Positions 31,804-45,882 of a stretch of DNA of 64,000 nucleotides are shown piece by piece. Location of the stretch: assembly GCA_008477525.1 (NCBI GenBank), contig SPDT01000001.1, forward strand, positions 2,232,001-2,296,000. Direction: 5' to 3'. Below the pieces are notes generated by a model that saw nothing but the letters and a program-made list of their open reading frames with translations, made no database searches and was not told the DNA's origin. This stretch comes from Hypomyces perniciosus (Eukaryota > Ascomycota > Sordariomycetes > Hypocreales > Hypocreaceae). The position numbers and the translations under genes are program-made. The first letter of the stretch is position 1. Every line of letters starts with the position of its first letter.

Positions 31804-33361
31804 GCCTCGCAAGCCGGAACGCCACGGCTTACTCACGAATTGATAGCTGCCTAGGTGCTGTGGGGAAGATGTACCCCATACGTACGGAGTATTATTCGGG
31901 CTGCTTCGTGTGGAGGACACAACACGGGCTATTATGAGTCCGCCAACTGCAATTGCGGGAACTTTTCCGGGCTTTTTGTGGATATCCATAGCCCACGGAT
32001 GCTCAGATATTCTGCTGGCTCAGGCATTATGGCATCAATGCATGGAGCTTCCCTGCAAAGACGCGTATATATCACGAATTTTCACGTTTGCTGAGCGACA
32101 GAAAGCCTTACAATCCATCCCCTTCAGCGCATCAGTTTGGGATCTCGCAATCAATAGCAAAAGCAATTAAGACTAGTTTAATGTGGCTGACTTTTCGATT
32201 AGTGGAATAAATAATATATGCAGGCTATAGCGATAATAACTAGATTAAAGATAGATAGGATATTAAACTTCCTAGTTTGGTTAAGTATATAGGGCGAGGC
32301 GTATATAATAGTTTTCTTATATTGAAGAGGCTTAATTTAGAAAAGTCTGTTCCCGGATTAGTGATGAATATGGCTGGCGATCTTTATACCTAATAAGACA
32401 GTACTAGTCCTAGCAGTATTGCCGGTCTTATACCAGTATACCTAGGCCGGTTCTGTATATAAGACTGTAGCTAGGTGGAATTCTAGTGAATTTGATAGTA
32501 AGGCTATTAATATTATTGCAATATTAACTAAATACAGATGACTTAGTCGCTGAGCTTTTCTTATATTTTTCTACTTTAAAGACATTTTCCTTTGCGGCAA
32601 AAAAATATAGTATATAGCTCCCTGATCCTTATATAAAACCTATAACTAAGCCTTACTCTATATAATCGTTTTTATCTTTTAACTGTTCATCCACGACCCT
32701 TAACTATTACTTGAAAAGCATTATACTAACATAAGTCATAATAGAAATATACCCTGTAATACTTTTCACTATTTAATGGCGCCGTGGCGCGCCAATGCCA
32801 GGATGACTCTGAATAAGGCGATGTTTGTTTGGTTGTTTGTTTTAATATTAACGACCATAAGTAAGCTAGTTACATAAATCCACATCCGGGCAACACCCCT
32901 GTCTCCTGTATAGGTAGTTCGTTCATCATCATCACTTAGAACATCGATAAACGATGTCAGCAGACCTATGTATTGGCCAATGGTCGACTCGTACTACAAC
33001 AATGGGTCTACAATCACGCTCACGGAAAGAGCCCTAGCCACCTTCAGCCAAACGAAGCCCTCGCCGTTGTCTTATCTATTTCCTGTCTGCGAAACCCTGG
33101 TACCAGACCAGCAAAAGTGAAGTGTACACCTCAGTAATTGTAGCTGATAGTGTAGGTTGTATTGCATTTAACACTGTCAAATCGACCGGATGTCTTCTTG
33201 TTTGGCTCTGACTCTTAATAGCCCCTGATCCCATCTCAGAGTCGCCACCTATTTGTTTTCATCCTTACGTTTTTTATCATCCCTTCGCCTAGAGATAGAC
33301 ATACCCTCTATTGAAGGACTTATCACTCGTTTTCAAAGTTTTCTTTCATTCCTGATCAGCC
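31804..33361. other. Intergenic region turning AT-rich
   Basis: A frame at 31910-32170 (MSPPTAIAGTFPGFLWISIA and following) looks more protein-like than its surroundings but is short and unassigned. From about 32,200 to 32,770 the sequence is AT-rich, with RIP-like TA dominance. GGCGCCGTGGCGCGCC at about 32,779 is an isolated GC-rich patch. Confidence 0.4.
32827..32882. repeat. Direct repeat flanking the chitinase-like fragment, copy 1
   Basis: (GTTT)n followed by AAGTAAGCTAGTTACATAAA. The same arrangement recurs at 33633-33690 as AAGTAAACTAGTTATATAAA. The differences are G-to-A and C-to-T, as RIP would give. Confidence 0.55.
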
Positions 33362-33613
33362 ATGATTCCATCCTTGTGGCATTCACTTATTCCTTATGCC
33401 TGCTTGGCAATACTAGCCTAGGCCACTCAGCATGTCTCGAGGGTCGATCTCGTCCGCCGTGCAGACACATTAGACGATGCCACCGGGGATGAGAAGCTGG
33501 AGGAATGGCTCGCGGCCAACAGACGGATGCCCGCCAGTGCACTTCAGGCATGTCTTTCGTCGTGTCGCGAGAGCGACAGCTCCGAGGACGGATGGTTCTT
33601 GTTCCCTAGCACT
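33362..33613 (+). pseudogene. Fragment resembling the N-terminus of a second subgroup C chitinase
   Basis: ATG 33362 opens a signal-peptide-like frame (MIPSLWHSLIPYACLAILA) that hits TAG at 33419-33421, where a CAG codon could have stood. Reading on gives LVRRADTLDD and ACLSSCRESDSSEDGWFLFP. The last part has the C-x2-C...S..W spacing of RCPASCNTVGPDSRNW in the intact chitinase at 4163-7948. Similarity stops at about 33,613, where a GTTT repeat and the AT-rich block begin. So it is a truncated, stop-bearing gene start at the heterochromatin edge. The family link rests on a short motif and is tentative. Confidence 0.4.
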
Positions 33614-33632
33614 TCTCACCTCACGTTGTTTG

Positions 33633-33690
33633 TTTGTTTGTTTGTTTATTTTATTATTTACATCCACTAAGTAAACTAGTTATATAAATC
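33633..33690. repeat. Direct repeat flanking the chitinase-like fragment, copy 2
   Basis: See copy 1 at 32827-32882. This copy is more AT-rich and marks the start of the continuous AT-rich block. Confidence 0.55.
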
Positions 33691-34620
33691 CTTTATAGGC
33701 AATAAGATATTAAGAGCTAGCGGCTTGCGCTGCTATTTGCTGAGTTTTAATTTATAAAGGAAAAAGGGTTAATTTAAGTAATATTAATCTATTTCTGCTA
33801 AAGGAGGACTATAAAAGTCCACTTCCTTTATTAATTTCTAAAAGGCTTTATTTCCTATAAATTTAAGTAAATAAAAAAAAGGGGTCTCTTTTAAAGGGAT
33901 ATTTAAAAAGAACAGCTTAATTATTTTATATTCTATAAAGTAGCTTTATTTTTTTAATTTACTGTATTTATAAATAAACTTTTTATTATACTTAAAGTAT
34001 TTATAATATTCCTAGAAATCTTTATATTTTAATCTTTTTATTAAAAGTTTATAAAAAATATAGTGTAAAAGTTTAAGTTTTAAAGGGGAAATTAAAGTTT
34101 TAAATCTTTATTATTTATAGCCTTTTAAGGTGTTATTAAATTAATTTTACCTTTTTACTTTTATAACTTTTTTTATTTTATTTTTTAATATATATAATTA
34201 TAGTTTAATTTTATACCATAGGAGGGAAAACTATACTTTATTTAATTAACTAATTAATTTATTTATTGCCTATAATATCTTTATATTTTATAGCTTATAA
34301 AATAAAGGTTTTATAAAGTAAAATACTTTATATTAATTTTTAAAAGTATATATATACTTTTTATATAAAAAAGGGGGGTTTATTAAATAGCTTATTAATA
34401 ATTAATAAATTATTAAAGAAAAGCTATTTAAATTATATCATTTTCCTTTATATATTTAACTATTAATTTTATAGCCTTTAAAGTAGCCTATACTTTTATA
34501 TTATCAACCTTTATATTATTAAAGTATTTAATATCTATAAATACTTTTACTTTATAGTAAATAATTACTCTTTAGCCTATATTCCTTTTACTTTAAAACC
34601 TATTAAAATACATAAAAATT

Positions 34621-34694
34621 GTCAGACCACAAATCCAGCAAAAGTGAAGCTCCACTCAATCTGCGTGGATAAGTGACCTTATATGCTATGTGAC
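34621..34694 (-). repeat. Tail segment of the SINE-like repeat, isolated copy
   Basis: Best-preserved copy of a segment of about 70 bp (contains CCAGCAAAAGTGAAGCTCCA) that also borders the two composites at 52.3 and 54.1 kb. On the minus strand it ends GGATTTGTGGTCTGAC, the beginning of the tRNA-like head, which is cut off here. Confidence 0.65.
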
Positions 34695-35909
34695 AAAAAT
34701 TAAATAAAAGGGGAGGGATTTAATTATTTCTAGGTATTTCTGTACTGCAGTTAATTTACCTATACTTTTTAAATTAATATTAAAGAGAATATATAGGGAC
34801 TTTTTAATAAAAAGTATAAGTTTAATAATCCTGTTAATTAAAGCAGTAGTATATTAAAGTCTAGTTTATAGCAGTTGGAGAAAAAGTTTTTTATTAATAT
34901 ATTAATTAATTAAATAATTTTAATCTAATCCTGTAAATCTTACCGCGCATTTAAATTAAGCTTAAATTAAAGCAATACTAGTTAAAGGGACTTTTAACTT
35001 TCTATATAAAATAAAAATATTTATAATCTTTTAAATTAAAAAGACTGCTTTTACTATAGCTTTAAAGGCTTTATTTATTTTATTTACTAGGCTAAATACT
35101 TTTATATTTACTTATTTAATAAAATGAGCTTATAATTATCATTTATACTTTAATTACTATACTTTTATTTTATATAAAGTAATAGAGAAAATATAGGCTT
35201 TTGCAGTTTATACTATAACTTTAAAAAGTAAGTTTTTTTAAATTTCATTAAATAATTTAAAAAAGTTAAAGACTTTATATACTTTACTTATAAGTGTTTT
35301 TATATATTTTTTGAAAGAAAGCCTTAAATTAAAGTAAACCTTTAATTACCAGGTATTCTCTTTAAACTAAATTAATTTTCCTTCTATTATAATACTTTTT
35401 TATATATTTAGCCTTTTATATAATAAAAGTATAGTAATTTAACTTTAATATAATCAAAAAATATTATATTCTTTACTCTTTATTTTGATATTTTATTAAA
35501 CGCTTATTATATAAAAGTAATTATTTTTAAGTTAACCTGCCTATAATAAATATAGTGATATTATTAATATATTTAAAGCAGGATTATTAATCTTTAAGTT
35601 AAAGGATTAAATTAAAGTAGAATATTAATGTAATAAAGGTGATAAAGGATCCCTGTAAAGCTTTATATTTGAAGGCAAAGTTTAGTAAATTAATCTTATC
35701 TCTTTTATAAATAAAGGCAGTTTTATTATTTATAAAAGACTCTGCCTATTTTATAAATTAAATTAATTAACTTTTATTATTTAAACTGTAAAACTAATTT
35801 ATTCTTTATAATAATATTAAAAGGCCTTAAAGATATTAAAAGTAAATAAAGTTATAACCTCCCTTTTATTTAAAGTAACTTTAATATTATAAATTTATTA
35901 AAATAACAA

Positions 35910-36260
35910 GGTTATACTAAACCTCATTTATATATGGCTTCTAGGAAGCTGCATACAACGCAGCAATGAGGAAACAACTGAGAGTCTAGTTGGGTTAACA
36001 ATGGATGAATAATTGAATTGTAACTAATCTAATAGCTGAAAAGCTATAGAATATCTAGTGTATGTGCGGCTATTTATAGAAGTAATTATAGAACAATACT
36101 TTGTTTTCTACAATAGTCCTCCAACCTAATAATAGGCATACAAGAGCAGAATTGGGTTCATGGCCGCATTCCTATTTTCCGCAAAATTCATTTATATATA
36201 AAATCGCTTAAATCGACTCACAGCTATATAAACAGGAAACCATTTTAGTTAGATTTTTTA
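35910..36260 (+). repeat. Dispersed repeat family, copy A (partial)
   Basis: Begins GGTTATACTAAACC and matches the first 350 bp of copy B at 45318-45882, including GGCTTCTAGGAAGCTG, GAGAGTCTAGT and ATGGCCGCATTCCTATTTTC. Differences are mostly C/T and G/A. It diverges after AGGAAACCATTTTAGTTAGA. Confidence 0.75.
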
Positions 36261-36767
36261 TAATAGCTATAATAATAATAATAATATCCTATTAACGTTT
36301 TATAGTAAAGGCCACCAATCCCAGTAAGGCAAAAGGATATACTATATTAGGTTTAACTACAGTATTACTAATAAATATACAAGCTCCCCTATATAGCATT
36401 TTATCGCCTTAATAGGCATAGTCTTCTAGCTCCTTTCCTATTAACGGGTTAAAGAGATACGCGAGTTTCGCGTAATATATTAAGTAATTGAGGTTAGCTT
36501 TAGCTAAAGGGTTAGCCTTGATTAATTTATAGGCGACTTAATATTAAGCCGCAAATAAATCCTTTAAGGGATAAAAGAGAAATAAAGGAAAGAATTAAAA
36601 AATTAAGATTAATCTTAAAATTAAATAAGCTTTTTAATAGTGTAGGTATATTTTAATAAACAAGCTAAAGGCCTGCGCTATTTAAAGGAAGTAGTTATAG
36701 CCGGACTTTAATAGATAAAAGGTTAGTTTATAGATTAAAAGGGTCAGTCCCTGTTATTATATTTTAC

Positions 36768-37475
36768 TAATTTTCCTGTAATAGAAGATATAGTTATATA
36801 CTTTTTTCCTGCTGCAGCTGCAGGTTACTGATATATCTTTATGCTGGAAGCGCTTATAATACTGTATAAAGTCCTTATACTAGGATTTAGCAGCTAATAA
36901 ATAATAAAGTTCCCTTTATAGGATTATTAACTTTTTAGGGCATTTTAGGTTAACTGCTAATTTAAATAGGCAATATATATTAAATATATTCTCTTTCTAT
37001 TAGCTTTTAAAGCTAGTCTTTAATTTTACTTTAGCTTCCTGTTAAAGTAAAGTAAATATAGGTATTGCGTTTAATACCTCTAGTTATTTACAGCTTAATT
37101 TCGCTAATTAATCTACAGCTTTATTGCCCTATATCCTTTAATAGCCAGGGCACTATTAAATATATATATTTCCGTCATATATACTCTTTAATCTTTAAAA
37201 TTCAATAAAGACCTATTATAATAAATCTAAATGTATACCCTTTAGATAGTATATTGCAGCTGTATTATTTAGATAGACAGTAATATCCTTTATATTATTA
37301 TTAGCTAAGGCAGCTTTAAGTCCCTTTAAGGCCTTAACTGCCTTGCTATTAAATATTTCTGCTAGGCTAAATCAGCTATACTTTATTAAAACTTTTTTAT
37401 TATTTCGCTAAATAAAAAAGCTATAGTTAATAGCTTTTATAGCAAGGCGTAAGCTGTCTATAAATACTATTATAT
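36768..37475 (-). pseudogene. RIP-degraded Tad1-like LINE: RNase H and Cys/His tail
   Basis: On the minus strand, about 37,475-37,190, stop-broken translation reads VFIDSLRLAIKAINYSFFI, LAEIFNSKAVKALKGLKAAL, ITVYLNNTAAIYYLKG and VFIEF, the landmarks of LINE RNase H (canonical DGSRL, LAEVxDAEA, DNxAAI). About 36,877-36,768 gives KDFIQYYKRFQHKD and TCSCRKK, the post-RNase H Cys/His tail also seen at 11.3 and 28.8 kb. Trp and Gln positions are stops. The RT part should lie at higher coordinates but is not readable by eye. Confidence 0.75.
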
Positions 37476-40400
37476 CCTAAAGGGCTACTATAGTTATTTA
37501 ATTATTAAATTCTTTAATAGCTTTAACTTTACTGCTTAAATAAAGGTTTTGAGTTTTAATTAATTTAAGGAAAAAGGCAGGTTTTAGGTAACTTTTAATA
37601 AATTATATAATTTATTATAGCTTTATTATCGGTATTACTATAGTTTATCTGCATATATATTAATTTAATTAGGTCTTATAGATAAAGGGATATTAGTTAT
37701 TTAATAATAGTAGTCTAATAGTAAATTAAAGCTTTTAGGTATTAAGGAGTTATATTATTAAAGGGATTTTACTTTCTTTGTATAAGATTAATATAAGAGT
37801 TATCCTTTATATAAAAAGGATAGCCTTTAGAGCTATTTTAAAGATTAAGGCTATATAATTAAAGAGGTATTGTATTTTATATATATCTAGGCCTTTATAC
37901 TATACTTTAAATCTATAGTAAAGTACTAGTTTTATATATATATAGACTATTTAGTGTATTAGGTATAGAGCGGCCCTTTAAATAAAGTTTAAGATACTAT
38001 ATAATATATTTATTACTACATAGGCCTTTATAGCCTATTTTTTAATATATATTTTAAAGTTAAGCTTTTAGTTAAAGAAAACGCCTAGCTATTGAATTGC
38101 CTTTTTCTTTAGCGCTGTTTTTTAATATTATTATATATTAATAATAGGTTATTTTATATGCAGTATTTTAAAAAGTATATTATTTTTATTTTCTTAGGAT
38201 ATAAGTGCTAACTACTATTATTAAAATTCTTTTTAACTACCTAGAGGTAAAAAGGCAACTAATTATTAAAAAAGACTATTATTAAAATAGATTAATTTAT
38301 TCTCTTTTATAGCGTTATTTTTTAATACTTTAAAGTCAGCTAGGCATTAACTATTAATCTATATTATATTCTTTTTATAAATTATTCCAGGAAAAGCCTA
38401 TTAGCTTTAATTTAACTTAATTAAATAGTATTTAATTAAAAATGGCAGGATATATTTAATATTTATTTTAGAATTTATAATAATAAGTTTATTTACTGCT
38501 AAAAATTAATATAAAACCTAAATTAAATTTATATAGCTTTTAGCCGAGTTTTTAAAGTATAAGTATTAATATTACTTTTAAAGTAAAAGTTTAAATCCCT
38601 TAAGTTAATTATTTTATGCTTTTTAAAGTTAAAAGAGATAAAGATGCTGCTTAAAGGTACTGCCAGTTAATTTAATTTAATGCTAATAAATCTATAAAGT
38701 ATTTACTAAATCTAGAATAGGCTTAAATAGTTATATTTATTAGCTTTAGGTTATTTATATATAAGACTATATAAAGCTAAATAAATAAAGAAATCTAGCT
38801 TTTTTAACTATATAAGCCTATAAATAAAAAGATTACTATATTTAGCACTTACAGTTATACCTATAAAAGTTAAAATAATAAAAAGTACCTATATTTATTA
38901 AAAATATAAATATATTTAAAGAAACAAATTAACTTTATCAAAATTTATTATCTTTTAGTAAAATGCTAAATGTTTTATAGTTTATTAAGAATACTAAAAG
39001 CTTAAAGTATTATTTAATTAAAGGCAAAAGCACCTTTAAATATATCTATAAATACTATAATTTTAATTTAAGCTACTTCAATAGTCGCTAATCCTTTTAC
39101 TATTATATAAAGTATTGCCTTTAAAGTAAAGTTTAATATTTATCTTTTATAGGAAAAGTTATATAAAAAGTTATAGATATTTTTAATAGAAAAGCGTTAT
39201 TTGTTTACTTTAAAGTTAAGCATTAATATAAAATTCTTATAGTAAATATAGTTTAAAGTAATTATTATTTTAATTAATAATTATAAATAGCTGTTAATAT
39301 ATTAATTAAATTAAAAGTAGATTTATAATAGTTAATAGCTATATTAATTTATAATAAAACTAATAGTAAAGTTTTATTTATTTAATTTAAAAAAGTTTTT
39401 AGCGCAGCTTAAAGATATTTAACTAATATAATAAAAAATAGAGTTTTTAGTTTATTTTTTATAGGCTAGAAAAATAAAGTAAAGGGTAAAGGTTTTTTTT
39501 TAAATAAAGTACTATAGTCAAGAAGGAAGAAAAGTATAATTAAATAATTTTAAAGTAGGATTTAAAGTAAAGGTAATACTCTATAGTAAAATAAAATTAT
39601 ATTTAAATAAATAAAGAGAAAAAAGAAAAGTAAAGTATAATATTATATTTATTTTCTATAGGTATAGGTATATAGTTTAGTGTATAGGGTAGTTTCTTTA
39701 TTATATATAAATTACTGCTCTTTTAAAGTAACCTCTATAACTCACTTACTTTTATTTTCTTTTCTTTCTTTTTCTTTTCCTTTCCTTTTAATCTTTCTTT
39801 AATTATTATTTAATTATAAAGGATCCTGCTAAAAAAGCCTATTATTAGTTACCTAATATAGTTAATTTTATTAATATATTTATTATAGTAGAGAAAACCT
39901 TTCGCGAGATTTCTTTATCTTAAAAAGGTTAAACTTTACTTTATTTTTCTGCTTAACTATTTATTTTAAATAAAGTTTTAGTAAATAGGTATTATTTAAT
40001 TAATATGTTTATTTTACCTTTATTTAAATTTAAGAGTATTTTACTGTTTAGATTATAGGCAGTATTAATATTAATTAGTTATATTTACTAATCTATTTAA
40101 AGATTACTTTCTCCTTTTTATTTATATTATCTTTATCTTTTTTATTATTTATAAAAGGTTATACCTTTAAGGAATACTTTTAGCGCTATACTTTTAAAAG
40201 CATTTAGTTATACCTTTAAAATATTATATATACTATTAAAGGAAATCTCTTTAAGCTTATTTATATCCTAGTAAAGATTTTATATATTTATAAATAGTTT
40301 TTTTATACTCTTTTTAAGCAGATAAAGTATATTAAAACTTTATTTATCTTATTTTATAAATAGCGTAATCTTTAGTTTTATTAAAGGTGCCTTTAAATTT

Positions 40401-43400
40401 AGTTTATTATTCTTATAGCTATTAACGAATATATCTTATTCCTCTTTTATAACTATATCTTTATCTTAAGCTTTTAATAAAGGGATTATTTAAATTGCCA
40501 TTAGTTTAAGGCTTTTTTTATATTTAGTAATATCTTTTAATTATTAGCTTTAGTAGAATAACTGAAATATAGCTATTACTTTCTTTAAAAAGAATTAAAT
40601 ATTTACTTTTATTAAGCTAATAGTCTTTAATTATTCTAATCCTTTAATAGCCTTTTATTTTATAAAAGACTTTCTTTATTTTAAAGGAAATAAAAAAGTA
40701 AAGAATTAAATAATTTAATAAGTTTAGAAGTTTATTTTAGCTTTTACTATTATAAATAAGTAATTAATAGGGAAATCTAGCTAATAAATTATTTAATCTT
40801 ACAGCTTTTTTCTTTATAGTATACTTAAATTATACTTTTTATAAATAAAGCAATAGACTTTAATTAATAGCTATCTTTTCCCTTTTAAAAATAATATTTA
40901 GCAGCTATTTTGAAAAGATATTACTGCTTATCCTCCTTTATATATCATTTATATAAAGGTAATTATCCCGATTTATCTAGTTTATTCTAGGAATAGCTAC
41001 CTTAAAGTATGATAAAGGACTATATTTTAATTAAAATATCTCTTTTTCCTTTTAACTTGCAAATATATCCCCTGGTTTTTAGTTAGATTATTTAATGTTA
41101 TTAACTCTATATTCTTTTAATAATTAAAGAGTTACTGTAAAGCTTTTTAAATTCTTAATTATTAATTATTTTAATTATTACTCTATTAACTGCTTTATCT
41201 TTAAATAAATCTGTATTTACCTTTAAGTATTTATTTACAAAAGTCTTTTTATTATTTTTAGCTACCTATTAGCTAAATGTATCTTTTATAAACTTCTTTA
41301 AATATTTATTTAAGTAAATTCTATTAAATAGGACTTTATTTAATATTTTTAATTTATATACTTTTATTATACCTGCTTAAAACTTAATTTTAAATAGGCT
41401 TAGTTAATATATTTTTAGTTTTATATTTTTTAAAAGGTCCCTTTAATGCTTTATATTATAGAGTAAGATAAAGTTATTAAAAAAGAGGTATTTCATTACT
41501 TTCTATGGTAAATACCAATTATTAATATTTATCTTTTTAGCTAATATTTAGGGAAATGCAATTATTCTCTCTTAAACTATTTCAATATTTTCCTTTTTTC
41601 TTTTTAATATATAAATATATACTATTAATTAATTTTCTATTATATAGACTTTATTTTAATTAAATAACTGCTAAGTCAATAAGTTTACATTTAAAGGAAA
41701 AATCAGTTTTTAATTAAATAATAAATAAAATGTAAAATACCCTATTAAACTTTTTATTATATATTTATTAACTATAATTGCTTTATTTAAGCTTTAAAAC
41801 TACTTTTTATTAAGCCTGGCTATCTTTATTAATATTAATATTAAACTTTAATAGCTAACCTTTACTGCAGTATTAGTTTTAGGATTATATATTAATATCT
41901 AAATAATTTTAACTTTTACATTAATTAATACCTTTAAAAGAATCTTTTTTATTTTTAATCCTTTATTAATAATAATTTAAATTATTATATTAAATTAAAT
42001 ATCTATTCAAATATAAACTTTATTATTATTACTAATAATAAAGTAAATATAGGTTTTACTTTTATTTATTGATAAAAATTATATTTTCCTTTCAATAAAT
42101 AAATATATTTATAGTTACTTAAAATATATTAAATATTAAAATAGACTTTCTCTATAAGCCTAGTTAATTTTATTATAATAGCTAGCCTTTTAAGGCAGTA
42201 TAAATTAAAGCCTTAACATTAAAGGCATAATATAACTACTTTATATGTATTATTTAATATTTATAGCTACTAATATTTTTCGTTTGAAAACTAGAAAATT
42301 ACCTTTTAGCTTTTATAGCTTATTTTAATATAATACTACTAAATAGCTATTTTCTTTAAAGTTAAGCTATTAAAGATAAATATAGGCTAGTGGCAGTATT
42401 TTATTAGTTTTGCCTATAATTTCCTATCTTTTATAAGAAACCTGTTTACTTTATTTTTAAATTACTAAAAGTCTGCAGTAAAAGATTAAATAGTCTCTAT
42501 ATTATTTAAAGGTATTGCGCGATTTATTAAAACTCTTTACTATACTCCTCCTTTAATAGTATAAATAAAATTGTATTTAAATATATATTTATAAAATCTT
42601 TTAAATCCCCTTTTTTAGCTTAAACTTTATTTATAGCAGTTATTAATTTATAAAATAAAGCGTCTATTATAATATTTTCTTTTTTTAAAGATATATTTAA
42701 CAGTAAAGTTAAAAAAAGGATATAATTAATCTATTAAATTATATATTTACTTGGGATATTATTAACTTTACTATTTATTTTAATAATAATTACTTTAATA
42801 TTTATTTTTAATGTAAATAAAAGTCTATAAATATAAGTATATAGCCTTTTAAAGGCTTAAAGTAAAGCTTTATATTCTTTTTTTATAGTATTATACTTTA
42901 TTTCTAATAAAAGCTAGTATTTACTTTTATATTAAATTAATTATCTTTTCCCTTTTATAATCTATATTAAAATAGCCCTTGAGCTTATTATATTAGCATT
43001 AACTATAAAGATTACCTCCCTATATCCTTTACTTATATTTAATATTACTAATATTAAAGTAAAAGTAATAAGCTTTTTAAATTTATTTATAGTTTACTAT
43101 TATTCTTTAATTTACCTTTAAACAGTATCTTTCTTTAATGAGGTTATTAAAGGCTTAATAATCTATATAAAATATTTAATCTACTATCTATAATAGCTAA
43201 TTAGACTAACAAAAGATTAAACCTTCGTAATAGTTTTATAGTTCTTTTATTTTTTTAATTTTAATAATTTTACCTATAACTAGTTAATGCCCTTTTATTT
43301 TATATAAATACTTTATTAATTTAGCAAATTTTTAATAAAACATTAATTTTACTGTTAAAATTATATATCTTTATAGTTTAATATTTATAAAAGGTTTATT

Positions 43401-45317
43401 AAAATTCTAAAGATACTTTAAAATATAGTATTAAATTTTAAATATTACTTTTTCCCTGTTATAGATGGACTTTAAACCTTATAATGCAATATCGTCTAAA
43501 AGTAACTAATAAACTATAAATATAAAATCAAATAATATTTAAAGAGTAATATATTAAAATCACGCTATTAAGTTTATAGCGTTTATTAAAAGGGTATAGT
43601 ATTTTAAAAGGCTAATAAAGCTTATAAATATAATTATATTTTAACTTTTTTTATAAAAAGGGATTTAATTATAGCCTACAAAAGATTCTAGTAATAATAG
43701 TATTATATAACCTATAAAGTCCTCGCTAAATTAATTTATATTTAATAAAATAAAGGCGTTTTTAATAGTTATTTTATTTATTTATATAATAGAATTAATA
43801 AAATAAAGGCTGCTATTTTTCTTTTATATTAAAAAGAATAAGCTTTTATATAGCCGATAGCTTTCCTTTAAAAGACCTTTTTTAATATATATTTATAGCA
43901 GGTTAACTACTTTCTTCTTTATACCTTTAAAAATTAAAATACTGCCACTCTATTAAATATTATACTCTACTATATAAATAATCTATAATAAAGCGATTTT
44001 AAGGTCTAGCCTTTTATATTTTATAAACTTTTAAAAAAGTGCTATCTCTTTATTTTTTAAAATTTATATCAAGATTGCAATTCTTTATTTTATTAGTTTC
44101 CCTTTTACTATTTTTAAGATTATAGCGAGGCAGTTTAATATAAGTTTTAGCCTAGCTTTAATTAATAAAAACGTTAAAGTTATATATTTAGTAAAAAGGG
44201 TATTAAAGTTTAAATTATCTTTAACTTTATTTTACTTTTTCTATTTTTAATAAAAACTCTTAATAGGAATAAAACCATTAAATAGGGTATTATTTACGAG
44301 ATAGATTTTTATGCCTTTTTTTATATATAGTATTAGTTTTAATCTGCTTATACTTTTGCGCTCTCTTTGAAGACTTTCTCTTTTATTCCTCTATTTCTTT
44401 AAATTCCTTTACTGCTTTCTTTATTACTTTTATTTAATTTTTTAATTTATTAGTTAGTAGCAGCTAACTTAAATCCTTTTTAACTTACTCTAATAGTCTA
44501 TATAAAACCTCCTCTTTAAAAGTAAAATAAAGGTTTCCTAAACTTTCCTTTATTTTATTAACTTTATACTTAAATATAAAGTTAATATTTATTTTAGTTT
44601 TAAGTTATATAGCATTTCTATTTTATATCTTTAATAGATAACCTTAATAGTTAAAGTAATAACTTAAATATTCCCTATTTTATATTTTATATATATATCC
44701 CTATTCTTTAATATATAATTAAATATTAATTGTATAGTTTAAATACATAGTATTTTAAAAATAAAAGGCATTAAAACTTTATTAAATGTAATATAAAATC
44801 TAACTGTTATTTATATATAACCTATATATACCTAAATAATAGTTCTACTATATATATTTATTTACCTATTATTAAATATAATATTAACTGCTTTACAAGG
44901 GTATATCTTTATACTATATTTTACAGCTAATTAATAAAAAATAATATTTCCCTTTAACTTTAAGTCTATAAATGCTTTAATAAATATACTATTAAGGTCT
45001 TTTAACTTTATCTAAATCTATAGTAAATCTTATAAATAGTAAAGGATCTTTTTTAATTAAATTATATAAATCTAAATTATAAACTTTTATAACTAATTTA
45101 CTTTATAGTTAATAGTTATATTTAATTACTTTAATTTATAAAAGTATATTTTTAATAGTAGTAATAGGTTTAGACTTTTAAAATTAAATAATTTTTTATT
45201 TAATAATCCTTTATTTATAAAGGTTAAAAGGTTATAGCTTTAAGAGGTTAATCTTATAGCAATTAAATAATTTATATAATTAGTTTTAAATATATAATTA
45301 TTTGTTAAACTAAAAAA

Positions 45318-45882
45318 GGTTATACTAAACCTTATTTATATATAGCTTCTAGGAAGCTGTATACAATACAGTAATAAGGAAATAACTAAGAGTCTAGTTA
45401 GGTTAATAATAGATAAACAATTAAATTGTAACTAATCTAATACCTAGAAGCTATAGAATATCTAGTGTATATGCAGCTAGTGTAGAAGTAATTGTATAAA
45501 CAATAGCTTTATCTTCTATAATAGTCCTCTAACTAAATAATAGGTATATGGCGGCAGAATTGGGTTTATGGCCGCATTCCTATTTTCTGCAAAATTCATT
45601 TGTATAGGAAATCGGCTAAATTGACTTACAGCTATACAAACAGGAAACCATTTTGGTCAGATTTTTCATAATAGCCATTATGGCCATTGTATTGAGTCTA
45701 GGGTAGGCGGGGTAGCTGGTCTTAGCTTAATTGTTATCGTTGAAGATAACAGAAATTTCCTGACTTATACTAAAGTTTCTCTAGGAGCTTGGTCCTAGCG
45801 TTGGGCCTAATTCCGGCTCTAGCCAGAATAGGAAAGTTACCTAGATACACTAAAATCCTTACTTTTTAGCCCTCCTTTTTAA
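45318..45882 (+). repeat. Dispersed repeat family, copy B (longest)
   Basis: 565 bp from GGTTATACTAAACC to TAGCCCTCCTTTTTAA. The second half (TCTAGGGTAGGCGGGGTAGC, GTTATCGTTGAAGATAA, GGGCCTAATTCCGG) recurs at 50110-50384 and inverted at 50504-50975. It is less AT-rich than its surroundings. It may be an LTR or the end of a larger element; no coding sequence. Confidence 0.75.

Noticed and set aside
33626..33660. GTTT microsatellite as a LINE poly-A-like tail
   Set aside because: No LINE coding sequence adjoins it and a related copy at 32.8 kb is equally bare, so it is listed only as a repeat.
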